DNA from: Kiritimatiellota bacterium
GTDB lineage: Bacteria; Verrucomicrobiota; Kiritimatiellia; Kiritimatiellales; Tichowtungiaceae
Length of the DNA stretch: 64,000 bases
Reading direction: 5' to 3'
Assembly (NCBI GenBank): GCA_014381785.1
Contig: JACNKZ010000035.1
Location: forward strand, 1 to 64,000
Shown here: positions 52,757-59,725 of the stretch, piece after piece
Position numbering within the stretch: position 1 is the first letter of the stretch
How the letters are laid out: each line of letters begins with the position of its first letter
Made by a program: the position numbers and the translations under genes
Notes under the pieces: model-generated
Database searches by the model: none
Told to the model about the DNA's origin: nothing
Seen by the model: only the letters and a program-made list of their open reading frames with translations

Positions 52757-52817
52757 TCATTCGGTCTTTAACTTGGATTAGGACATTCCAGTAATCCAAG
52801 TTGGCCGTTATTTTGGA

Positions 52818-53729
52818 TTAACGCCATTGGCCCGAGGTCTTCCAGCGGGCGGAAAATACTTTGCCGGACAGCTGGGATTCCACCATTGGCCGGAAAAAGG
52901 TCTGGAGAATGCCGACGACCTCTTCAAAACCGGCCGGAGCGACATCCTCAAGTCCCTGTTTGCGGACAAAGGCCGTCCATTGGGTTTCTTTGCCGAGGGC
53001 TTCAGAAAAATTCTCTGAAAAGAAACGGACTTCGAGATCGAACAGAGTTTCGCGCTGTTCAAAGGTGGCGCCGCAGGCTTTTTGCAATTCAGCTCCGTCG
53101 ATTTCTTCATGCTGAATGATGTTCCAGATGTCGTAAAAATCTTTCATCCGGCTGTTGAGCTCGCCCAGTTTGATCGTGGCCTGAAATTTTTCAGCAATTG
53201 CGGTCAGTTGGTGATAGCAGCGCAGTTTCGGGGCCGGGAAGTCCAGCAGGGTGGGTACGGTGCCCGGTATGGCGCCGGGAACCAGTGCGTCACCAAAACC
53301 AATATCAATCTGAATCGGAATTCGGCTTCGTTCGAGAAAAGCATTTATGAGAATTCGGACGCCCTCATAGTCGGCGTCTTCTTTGATGCGCCCGACTCGA
53401 ATGCTTTCGCTATCAAACTCAATTCCGTCTTCTTCGACCTCGGCTTCGCAAACTTGTTTGGCGATGGCTACCAGATTTTCCAGAGAGTTTTCAGTAAAGC
53501 CGAGCAGGTCAATGTCCATGGTCGTCCGGCGTTCGTAGTCCGGTTCCCAGACCATGAAAAGCAGAGCCCCTTTGAGGACGAATTTTTCGGAATGCTCCGA
53601 TTTTGACAGCCGGTACAGAAAGCGTTCCATGCCGTAGAGTCGCAGCAGGTCGTTGGTTGGCTTTTTGGATTCACTGGCTTTGTTCTGGAGGCGTGCTTTG
53701 ACGGATGCGGCTATGTTGGCAGGACTCAT
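52818..53729 (-). CDS. abiEii: AbiEii/AbiGii-type nucleotidyltransferase toxin
   Basis: A 303-residue toxin of the type IV AbiE system, known from other bacteria for phage-induced growth arrest. The nucleotidyltransferase motif is visible: FVLKGALLFMVW followed by RRTTMDIDLLG (the D-x-D pair near residue 72), then the basic K in LRCYHQLTAIAEKF and the DFYDIWNI segment. The start overlaps the antitoxin stop (ATGA), as usual for the pair. The whole locus stands between repeats, consistent with acquired defence DNA. Confidence 0.85.
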   Translation of the reverse strand: MSPANIAASVKARLQNKASESKKPTNDLLRLYGMERFLYRLSKSEHSEKFVLKGALLFMVWEPDYERRTTMDIDLLGFTENSLENLVAIAKQVCEAEVEEDGIEFDSESIRVGRIKEDADYEGVRILINAFLERSRIPIQIDIGFGDALVPGAIPGTVPTLLDFPAPKLRCYHQLTAIAEKFQATIKLGELNSRMKDFYDIWNIIQHEEIDGAELQKACGATFEQRETLFDLEVRFFSENFSEALGKETQWTAFVRKQGLEDVAPAGFEEVVGILQTFFRPMVESQLSGKVFSARWKTSGQWR

Positions 53730-54319
53730 AGGGTTGCCTCCAGATAGGGGCGCATAATGTTATCGACGCGGCAGACTTTGGCGTAGTGCATGATCTTATT
53801 TCCGTCAAAGCGGTAGCGTTCCCGGTAAAATTTCAGGGCTTCCAGAACAACATCCATTCCGATTTTGTTCCGGTATTTGAAACAGTCGGCCAGTGTTTTT
53901 TCTACGCAGTAGACTTTTACTCCGACCCCGTCCATATCACGAACCTCTATTCCTTCGGAGTAGGCCGGTTCTGAAAATTTATGGATGGAGAGAGGCGGGT
54001 ATTTCATGGTTGGAGCTCTTGTATCGCGAGGGAGTGCGATAAATATCTGCCGGGGGATTTCGGTGGTGATTTCATGCAGAGACAGGGCGGATATAAGACA
54101 CAGCACCGCTTTGGGGCAGCGTGTGCTAATAGCCATAAAGTCGGGCTCGCTGATAGGAGGGAGATCGGCGAGCCGGTAGACTCCGCGGGCAATGCGTTCG
54201 ACAAAGCCTTTTTCGTAAAGATTATAGAGCATGTAGCGGCTCATGCCTGCATTCAGCGCATCCCTCATGCGCAGTTGTCCGCCGTGCTCTGAGAACAGCG
54301 TTTTGATTTTATCGTTCAT
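53726..54319 (-). CDS. abiEi: AbiEi-type antitoxin
   Basis: A 197-residue antitoxin. The N-terminal winged helix-turn-helix (about 1-60; GGQLRMRDALNAGMSRYMLYN then LYEKGFVERIARGVYRL) is the part that binds the operator in AbiEi proteins. The C-terminal domain has LISALSLHEITTEIPRQIFIAL and the VEKTLADCFKYRNKIGMDV segment typical of the family. I chose the ATG at 54319 because homology begins there; an upstream frame would add 28 residues. An inverted-looking ACATTATGT/ACAAAATGT pair upstream (about 54325-54362) may be its operator. Confidence 0.85.
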   Translation of the reverse strand: MNDKIKTLFSEHGGQLRMRDALNAGMSRYMLYNLYEKGFVERIARGVYRLADLPPISEPDFMAISTRCPKAVLCLISALSLHEITTEIPRQIFIALPRDTRAPTMKYPPLSIHKFSEPAYSEGIEVRDMDGVGVKVYCVEKTLADCFKYRNKIGMDVVLEALKFYRERYRFDGNKIMHYAKVCRVDNIMRPYLEATL

Positions 54320-54854
54320 AAGACAAAATGTCCTCATTTGTTTATAAGTGGATACATAATGTCTTGAGCGGTTTAAGGCAACATTTTTCTGCAATGCGTT
54401 CATTATCCGATTTTATATCGGAGGATTTGGTAAATCCCGTCTAGACACAATTCTCCTTACAAGATGCCGCCCTGGCGGGCGAACCGGGGCCGGGCCGGGG
54501 TCAGCTCGGGCATTGTGGCAATTTAGATGGAGACGAAAAGAGCCGGGGTCAGAGCCGGGGGAGCCGGTCGAACAGTTCATATCCGAGCACTTTCCCATTT
54601 TTGTCTATCTTGAACGTCTTCAGCTCATAGAGCCGACTCTACATGTAGCGTTGGCACTGCGAGCCAATTTTTCCAATGCTTGGAAAAATCAGATTTCCCT
54701 TTCATCTTTCATATTTGCCGTTCACTTGGCTCACTGCCGTTTTGCTTTCAGCAATCCGGCCTCTGCCTGCGGCAGCCGGACAATCCAGCTTCGCAAAATG
54801 GCGTTTGCGACATTGCAAATCAGCAATCTAAAATCTACATTCTTCAATCCCATC
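54320..54854. other. intergenic region with GGGGTCAG elements, upstream of tRNA-Arg
   Basis: No gene is seen. Two GCCGGGGTCAG elements lie at about 54491-54502 and 54541-54552, with CCGATTTTATATCGG (54408-54422) as a small hairpin and an exact TTCCAANNNTTGGAA at 54671. Together with the GGGGTCAG element at 52541 these flank the AbiE pair. Such GGGGTCAG units resemble the REP-type elements associated with RAYT transposases in other phyla. No transposase is present here. Confidence 0.5.
54671..54685. repeat. dispersed palindrome TTCCAANNNTTGGAA
   Basis: Exact copy with spacer TGC, intergenic, 170 bases upstream of tRNA-Arg. Confidence 0.85.
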
Positions 54855-54931
54855 GCCCCGGTAGCTCAGCTGGACAGAGCAACGGATTCCTAATCCGTAG
54901 GTCGTAGGTTCAAATCCTATCCGGGGCACCA
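54855..54931 (+). tRNA. tRNA-Arg (anticodon CCT)
   Basis: 77 bases. The acceptor arm is GCCCCGG/CCGGGGC with encoded CCA, the D arm is GTAGCTCAGCTGGACAGAGC, and the anticodon loop TTCCTAA gives anticodon CCT (reads AGG). The T arm is GTAGGTTCAAATCCTAT. The 3' 48 bases are repeated at 61307-61354 and form the attachment site of an integrated element. Confidence 0.95.
54884..54931 (+). repeat. attachment site, tRNA side (48-bp direct repeat)
   Basis: The 48 bases from the anticodon stem to the CCA end are identical to 61307-61354. This is the classic product of site-specific integration by a tyrosine recombinase into a tRNA 3' half that restores the tRNA. Confidence 0.93.
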
Positions 54932-55667
54932 TCTAAAACCCTAATGAAACGTGCGTTTCAGTCAATAAACACAAGGGTTTGCTTTAAATCCTGTCTTTCG
55001 GGGCGTGCTGTTTCGTTCTGTGCCGTTCCGCTATAGAATAGACAAGTTAAGTCCACCTTAAGCCACGAAGATTTCAGTTAAGCCACAAATAAGCCACGGA
55101 TTCAAGACGTGCAACGGGTCAGGCGGTGCCGGGTTCGTGTCTCTGCGGCCTGTTCTGTTCGTTCTGGAAGGGATTAAAAGCGGCGGTCAGTGCATACCCC
55201 CCCCTAGGGTTCAACGGCATAGGGCGTTACTATCTGACCGGATGCCGAAAGGGGGTTTGTCGATCTGGATATTATTCGGGAACATTCCCTACCCCCCCCT
55301 TCGGAAATAGGCCGGGGGGTCAGTGAGGGGGTGCAGGGGGACGCGGGTTCTGTGCGGTGATGGTATCTAGACCTTCAGACAAGTTTTAGAAATTCGGGTT
55401 CATGCAAGGCAGGGTCTTGCCTAGACTAAAATAAACAGAAGGGGTTTAAACCTGTGGGGCTTCCCCACCCTGAATTTCCGGCTGTATGCGCCCGCGCGCG
55501 CGCGTATATGTCACTTATCAATCTCTTTTTAGGGACTCTAAAAACTACTCCCTCGCGCGCGTAGCTCAATTTCTCGGTTTTTAGAGTGTAAGTAAATTCA
55601 GGCTGAAGGGCTGTTTAGTTGCAAACCCCTTTTCAGTTCTGTAGCTTTATCCAAAAAAAGGGGCGGT
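54932..55667. other. non-coding left end of the integrative element
   Basis: No convincing gene. It holds the arm-type repeats (55037-55100), two runs of eight C (55197-55204 and 55292-55299), a four-tract G-quadruplex motif (55314-55347), and alternating CG tracts (55493-55504 and near 55554). This may be a replication or recombination region. Confidence 0.5.
55037..55100. repeat. arm-type repeats near left end of element
   Basis: TTAAGCCAC occurs twice, with a third TAAGCCAC unit nearby. The segment 55037-55073 is nearly identical to 61225-61262 near the right end, differing at a few bases. Position and repetition fit integrase arm-binding sites. Confidence 0.65.
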
Positions 55668-57065
55668 ATGGACATTAAATTCAACAAGCTCGTTGGAACA
55701 AAAAAAACCGATTTCGATTTGCTCGTTAGTGAAAAGGTTATTTTACTTAGATCGGCAAGACTCATTCCTCTAATCAATCCGGGGAAAGAAGAGGCTCTGA
55801 CCTCAATATTTCTATCTTCACTCATCCTTATTGATGAATTTAAAAAAGATATATTTAGCAATCTCGGGCTGCCTGCCGGGGGACAGCTGTACGTCTATAC
55901 AGAAATTGTATTTCCCAATACAGACAACCTTCGCCTAGATGGACTAATACTGATTGTTTCAGGCGGGGTAATAAAAAGCGCCGCGATCTTGGAAGTGAAA
56001 AACGGAAACTCCACCTTAAATAAAGACCAGATTAGTAGTTATCTGAAGATAGCCAAATCCTTACAGATTCCGAAGCTAATCACTATTTCAAACGAGTTTG
56101 TGTCGGAGCCAACACAGAGCCCCCTGAAGAAGATTTTTGTCCCAAAAAATATAGACCTGTATCATTTGTCTTGGCAGTTCATCCGAACCCTTGCCCGCAT
56201 TCGGCTCTTTGACAATGATACGAATATTGCCGATGAAGATCAGGTTAGAATTATGAACGAGGTGGTTCTCTATTTAGAAAACGAAAAGTCAGGAGTTGGA
56301 AAACTTGGATTCTCTCAAATGAAGCCGGGTTGGAAAGCAATCGCCGAAAAAGTCACAAGCCAAGCGACAATAACAAAGAGTGATCGGGAGCTGACCGAAA
56401 CCATTGAAAGTTGGATTCAGGAGGAAAGAGACATTGCTTTAAAACTGAGTTGTAGCCTTGGGACTCTGGTCAGAACAGATGCCAGAAAATTCAAGGGAGA
56501 CATGCAAGCTCGCATTGATAATGACACCGAGATCTTCCTAAAAAATAAAACCCTCTCTTCGACGTTAAGCATACAGTCTGCGGTCTCAGATATTGAGATC
56601 AATGCAAACTTCACCCATAAAACTGTCGAGATGTCTGTCGCCTTGCTTCCGCCTCAGGATAAAACACCACGGGGGCAGCTTGGTTGGATAAAAACGCAGG
56701 TAGAAAATAAACAGCTAAAAAAACGGCTAGCTGAACACCCCGAAACCCCATCCATTCTGCGAGAGCTTTTCGTAGAGTTATCATTTAAAAACGCTCGCAC
56801 AAAATACCGATTTCCTTACTGCGAACTTGAAGAACAAGCGCAAGCAATCAAAGGACGTGAGATTAAAAGCGTCTCGATCATTAATGTGAAATCATTCGGA
56901 AAACATTTTGCCGCTCCCGTGAAATTTGTTGAATTAATTGAAGTTATGCTTCCGCGTTTCTATACAGATATTGCTCAGTATCTAAGGAACTGGATTCCGC
57001 CTGCACCACAGATGCCCGCGCCTAGCACAGAGGACAGCGCCCCAGTGATTGAAGACCCAGAATAG
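55668..57065 (+). CDS. PD-(D/E)XK nuclease-like cargo protein of the element
   Basis: A 465-residue soluble protein. The N-terminal 130 residues look like a restriction-endonuclease fold: an E41/E42 helix (GKEEALTSIFLSSL), D91 in LDG, E109-V-K111, and a RecB-like Q121-xxx-Y125. The C-terminal part (about 200-440) is a mixed helix/strand region ending in a Pro-rich tail, with no family I recognise. AAGGGGCGG precedes the ATG. Its base composition is clearly A+T-richer than the rest of the element, which points to separate acquisition. Its position and architecture suggest defence cargo, but no function is shown. Confidence 0.6.
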   Translation: MDIKFNKLVGTKKTDFDLLVSEKVILLRSARLIPLINPGKEEALTSIFLSSLILIDEFKKDIFSNLGLPAGGQLYVYTEIVFPNTDNLRLDGLILIVSGGVIKSAAILEVKNGNSTLNKDQISSYLKIAKSLQIPKLITISNEFVSEPTQSPLKKIFVPKNIDLYHLSWQFIRTLARIRLFDNDTNIADEDQVRIMNEVVLYLENEKSGVGKLGFSQMKPGWKAIAEKVTSQATITKSDRELTETIESWIQEERDIALKLSCSLGTLVRTDARKFKGDMQARIDNDTEIFLKNKTLSSTLSIQSAVSDIEINANFTHKTVEMSVALLPPQDKTPRGQLGWIKTQVENKQLKKRLAEHPETPSILRELFVELSFKNARTKYRFPYCELEEQAQAIKGREIKSVSIINVKSFGKHFAAPVKFVELIEVMLPRFYTDIAQYLRNWIPPAPQMPAPSTEDSAPVIEDPE

Positions 57066-57108
57066 CGAAAAGGAAAAAAACCGAAGAACCTTAAGACTGG
57101 TATAAGGG

Positions 57109-57160
57109 TTTGCATTTGCAAACAGTAGAAGGGCTGTTTCTCTATTTGCATTTGCAAACA
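57109..57160. repeat. paired TTTGCATTTGCAAAC repeats between convergent genes
   Basis: Two copies (57109-57123 and 57145-57160), each containing the near-palindrome TTTGCATTTGCAAA, lie between the ends of the cargo gene and the polymerase gene. The second copy covers the polymerase stop codon. They may be protein-binding sites or a transcription end signal. Confidence 0.5.
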
Positions 57161-58302
57161 ACGCCCCCCGCTCCAAAGGTTTCGACTTTCACGCTCAAAG
57201 GCTGTTTAATTCGTTCGGCTTCGGCTTCCATGATCTGCCCGATCTCAAAGGCCTGTTCCGGTGTTCCGATTACATAAACGGCATCATGTACCGGGAAGCA
57301 GAGTTTCCAATGTTTGGAAGTTTCCAGTTCAATGATTTTTAAACAGGCGGCGTTCAGAACATCGGCAACGGTGCCTTGTATCTGCCAAGACAAGACCTGT
57401 CCACGGTGAACTCGTGCGCCCCTGTCCGCTTCAACTTTGCGCCCGGTCAGCGTGTTGGTGAATCTGCGCTGTTTGCCGTGCGGTGTTCCGGCAGTCCAAA
57501 GTTTTTCTTTGTAGGCGGTCAGGGCTTCGGCGTATGGCATGAACTCTTTTTCTGCGGGCGGGCATTGCCAAAAGCTCAAAGCCTTCAGACTGTCCGGGAA
57601 GTAGGCAAGCTGATTGATCTTTCGCTTTGCGCTGTCCCGGTCGATTCCTAGCAGGTCGGCGGCGGTCTGGTAGGGGTCGGCGGTGAAGCTGTATCCGATA
57701 GCCTTCTGAATCAGGGTTGGTTCTGCGGCTTTGTAGTCGGCATCAATAAGCACCTGCCCCGGCTGAAGTCCGGCGCAAAGCTTTTCTGTTCGCTTGTCTT
57801 CGCCGTGCCCCTGAACGTGCGGCTGTCCGGATGAAACCCGTCCGGTTTTTAAGACGTTCCACGAAGGGCGGCAGGCGGGGGCATTGCCATAAACAAACGT
57901 CCGGCTGTAAAGAAGCCTTGCCAGTTCGCGGGCATCGGCGGGGGCGGTGTCTATCAGCTTGCGGCTTGGTTCATCGTTCATGAGTTCGCGCAGGCTGTAG
58001 CGGCGCAGGCGTGTAGCTTCTTTGCCGTTCACAATCGCTTTACCGATCTCGACTTCACAAAGCACCCCTGAAAGAGAATCCAGAACGGTTTTGAGGCGTG
58101 AAGGATTCCTGCACCCGGCGGCGGCAAGTTCGGGATAGTCGGCGGTTATCGGCTGACACAATCCAAGGTTTTTTCTTTCCAAGGGTTGGAAGGCGCAAAG
58201 ATAAAAACTCAAAGCACCGTTGTTTAACTGGTTTCTGTATCGCTTGCGAACGTAGTTTTCCAGTTTAGCGGCCTGCTCAAAATCAAAGGCTTGCGGTTTC
58301 AT
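57142..58302 (-). CDS. short family-A DNA polymerase (no exonuclease domain)
   Basis: A 386-residue polymerase with all main family-A motifs: TGRVSS (153-158), motif A with D189 (LIDADYKAAEP), motif B with R222, K226 and Y234, a TGRKVE segment near 286, and QIQGTVADVLNAA near 308. Motif C is VHDA (H339, D340) in place of the usual VHDE. No 3'-5' or 5'-3' exonuclease domain fits in this length, so it is a bare polymerase module. RBS AAGGGGAG. Last gene of the element operon, overlapping its predecessor by 20 bases. It may copy the element or repair its ends. Two host palindromes lie in it, at codons 38-42 (FQPLE) and near 330. Confidence 0.88.
   Translation of the reverse strand: MKPQAFDFEQAAKLENYVRKRYRNQLNNGALSFYLCAFQPLERKNLGLCQPITADYPELAAAGCRNPSRLKTVLDSLSGVLCEVEIGKAIVNGKEATRLRRYSLRELMNDEPSRKLIDTAPADARELARLLYSRTFVYGNAPACRPSWNVLKTGRVSSGQPHVQGHGEDKRTEKLCAGLQPGQVLIDADYKAAEPTLIQKAIGYSFTADPYQTAADLLGIDRDSAKRKINQLAYFPDSLKALSFWQCPPAEKEFMPYAEALTAYKEKLWTAGTPHGKQRRFTNTLTGRKVEADRGARVHRGQVLSWQIQGTVADVLNAACLKIIELETSKHWKLCFPVHDAVYVIGTPEQAFEIGQIMEAEAERIKQPLSVKVETFGAGGVVCKCK
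57305..57319. repeat. dispersed palindrome TTCCAANNNTTGGAA inside the element polymerase
   Basis: Exact copy. It is read on the minus strand in the frame giving Ser-Lys-His-Trp-Lys, just before motif C. Confidence 0.9.
58177..58191. repeat. dispersed palindrome TTCCAANNNTTGGAA inside the element polymerase
   Basis: Exact copy in frame, encoding Phe-Gln-Pro-Leu-Glu at codons 38-42. Confidence 0.9.
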
Positions 58303-58774
58303 GGACTCCCCTTTTGCCTTTTCGGGCTTTGAGTTCTTCTATCGCTTCAGCTTCGGCGCATGAAATAAACGGCTTTCCTTTGCGCAACGTTCCGCAGAAG
58401 TAGCAGGCTTGCGCGGTCAGTCCCTTCGGGGTCTTATAAAACTCCGTTTCTGTCATTCGGTCACATACCGGGCACCATGCCTTCAGCTGCACGCCCAAGC
58501 GGTGAAACCGTGAACCCCTGAAAACCTTTTCGGATAGCAGAAGCCCGGCAAGGTCTCCGTTTATCATATTGCCCCAAGCGGTGACGGCCTGCCGCTGTAG
58601 GATTCGCTTTTCTTTATGCGTGAACGTGATTCCTTCCGGCGGCACAAGATAGGCGCGGAAACCTTCTTGTTTTACGATCTTCGCTTGAATGATTTTCCCG
58701 GTCAGTGTCTCGATCTCGACAAGGGCGCGGACGTTTCCGGCATCGGTCAGGGGTTTGACTTTAAGCAGGTTCAC
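58283..58774 (-). CDS. element protein with four-cysteine zinc ribbon
   Basis: About 163 residues. A CPVC...CYFC zinc-ribbon-like site (C101, C104, C124, C127) follows an N-terminal beta-rich part; function unknown. I choose a GTG start at 58774, which overlaps the previous stop as GTGA and follows a GAGGGGGG ribosome binding site at good spacing; an ATG at 58810 lies inside the previous gene. It stands between an unknown gene and the polymerase in a tightly overlapping operon. A nucleic-acid-binding role is plausible from the zinc ribbon. Confidence 0.65.
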   Translation of the reverse strand: MNLLKVKPLTDAGNVRALVEIETLTGKIIQAKIVKQEGFRAYLVPPEGITFTHKEKRILQRQAVTAWGNMINGDLAGLLLSEKVFRGSRFHRLGVQLKAWCPVCDRMTETEFYKTPKGLTAQACYFCGTLRKGKPFISCAEAEAIEELKARKGKRGVHETASL

Positions 58775-59229
58775 TTTGCACCCCCCTCGATAACTTTTAT
58801 GTCCGGCCATAACGGGATGTTTATTTCCTCAAAGCTCGAACAGGTGCAAACGGCGCAGGGAGTAGAACATTTACAAGCGGACACGGGCGGGGGAGAAGCG
58901 GGGGGCGGCCTTTTCTTTGGCTTCTTGACCAATGAGTAACCCTGAAGGTCTAGCAGGCTTTCCCGTGCCGTAAACAGGCCTGTGAGTTCGTCGCAAGTCG
59001 CATTGAACTTTTTCAGCCAGTCGCGCAGGTCTTTGGCCTGTTCGTTTGCCGTCCGGCGGGCAAGCTCTTTGACGGCCTGTGCCAGTTGCGAATAGTAAGA
59101 ATATTCGTATTCGACGGTTTCAATGCCCTTGCGGGTTTTGCGCTTCGGTTTCGTGTGGTCAAACAAAACATAATTGTTCGTGTCCAGAATCCCGATTGAA
59201 TAGCTTCCTGCGGTGCATAGGGTTTTCAT
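58771..59229 (-). CDS. element protein of unknown function, Cys cluster
   Basis: A 152-residue protein. The N-terminal half opens as a small beta unit (YSIGILDTNNYVLFDH) followed by helices (SYYSQLAQAVKELARRTANEQ). A Pro-rich linker (about 104-116) then leads to a dense cysteine cluster CKCSTPCAVCTC (119-130). Its stop codon overlaps the next start, and its own start overlaps the previous stop (TAATG). No family recognised. Part of the same operon as the polymerase. Confidence 0.65.
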   Translation of the reverse strand: MKTLCTAGSYSIGILDTNNYVLFDHTKPKRKTRKGIETVEYEYSYYSQLAQAVKELARRTANEQAKDLRDWLKKFNATCDELTGLFTARESLLDLQGYSLVKKPKKRPPPASPPPVSACKCSTPCAVCTCSSFEEINIPLWPDIKVIEGGAK

Positions 59230-59498
59230 TACGCAACCCCCCGCTGTGCAAGAAGGGCTTCCACCTGTTCAGCAGGATAACGAACAGTCCGGGGTGTAAT
59301 CTTGACGGGATGCAAAAGCTTCCCATCATATCTTTTGATTGAGCCGCTATGCAGGCAAAGAATATCTGCAACCTGCTTCCGTGTGAGTAATCGCGGCTTG
59401 CCCTCTGCGGGCTGTTTGATTGCGGAAAGAATCCGCTTCTTCTCTTCGGGTGTGGTGTCGCTCAAAACTAAAGTTGAGCCTGCTTCTGTGATGTTCAT
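59229..59498 (-). CDS. excisionase-like helix-turn-helix protein
   Basis: An 89-residue protein with a MerR/excisionase-type winged helix: RLLTRKQVADILCLHSGSI followed by KRYDGKLLHPVKITPRTVRY and PAEQVEALL. In integrative elements such small proteins direct excision or control the operon. The second ATG (59498) is used because GGGAG stands about seven bases upstream; the first would add four residues. First gene of the operon leading to the polymerase. A perfect palindrome lies about 110 bases upstream. Confidence 0.75.
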   Translation of the reverse strand: MNITEAGSTLVLSDTTPEEKKRILSAIKQPAEGKPRLLTRKQVADILCLHSGSIKRYDGKLLHPVKITPRTVRYPAEQVEALLAQRGVA

Positions 59499-59607
59499 GA
59501 CTGCTCCCATTTAAGGTTTTATGGTTAAACGGGACTGCGCCCCGTGTTCCAAACCATTCGGAACAGTCACTTAATATATACACAAATTTACCTACGTCTA
59601 CAAGCTT

Positions 59608-59621
59608 ATTATGCGCATAAT
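59608..59621. promoter_or_regulatory. 14-bp palindrome, candidate operator of the element
   Basis: ATTATGCGCATAAT is a perfect palindrome and is followed by a further TGCGCA half-copy. It lies between the integrase end and the start of the excisionase-led operon, upstream of the latter. Confidence 0.45.
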
Positions 59622-59725
59622 GCGCACAACGGCACATAAGCCAATGTTTGCAGGGGTTTCGTGATGCAAAATAAATTTCTTTAAATTTATTAAATCGCGC
59701 CTTCCAGCGCAATCTAAGCAACGTT

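Larger units (their letters stand above)
52356..52817. other. intergenic repeat region before the AbiE pair
   Basis: It contains, in order, a CACGCGAATAGACGCGAAT unit of family C (52362-52386), the long TTCCAA/GGCGCG repeat (52426-52464), an AGGCAGAATAATTTTT unit like repeat A (about 52516), and a GGGGCTGGGGTCAGCCC element (52536-52552). A short open remnant on the minus strand (52649-52756) and an 11-bp perfect inverted repeat AACTTGGATTA/TAATCCAAGTT (52770-52802) downstream of abiEii follow. No intact gene. Confidence 0.6.

Noticed and set aside
54513..54907. Plus-strand frames running into tRNA-Arg
   Set aside because: They cross the tRNA and repeats, have no domain content, and sit in a region of GGGGTCAG elements.
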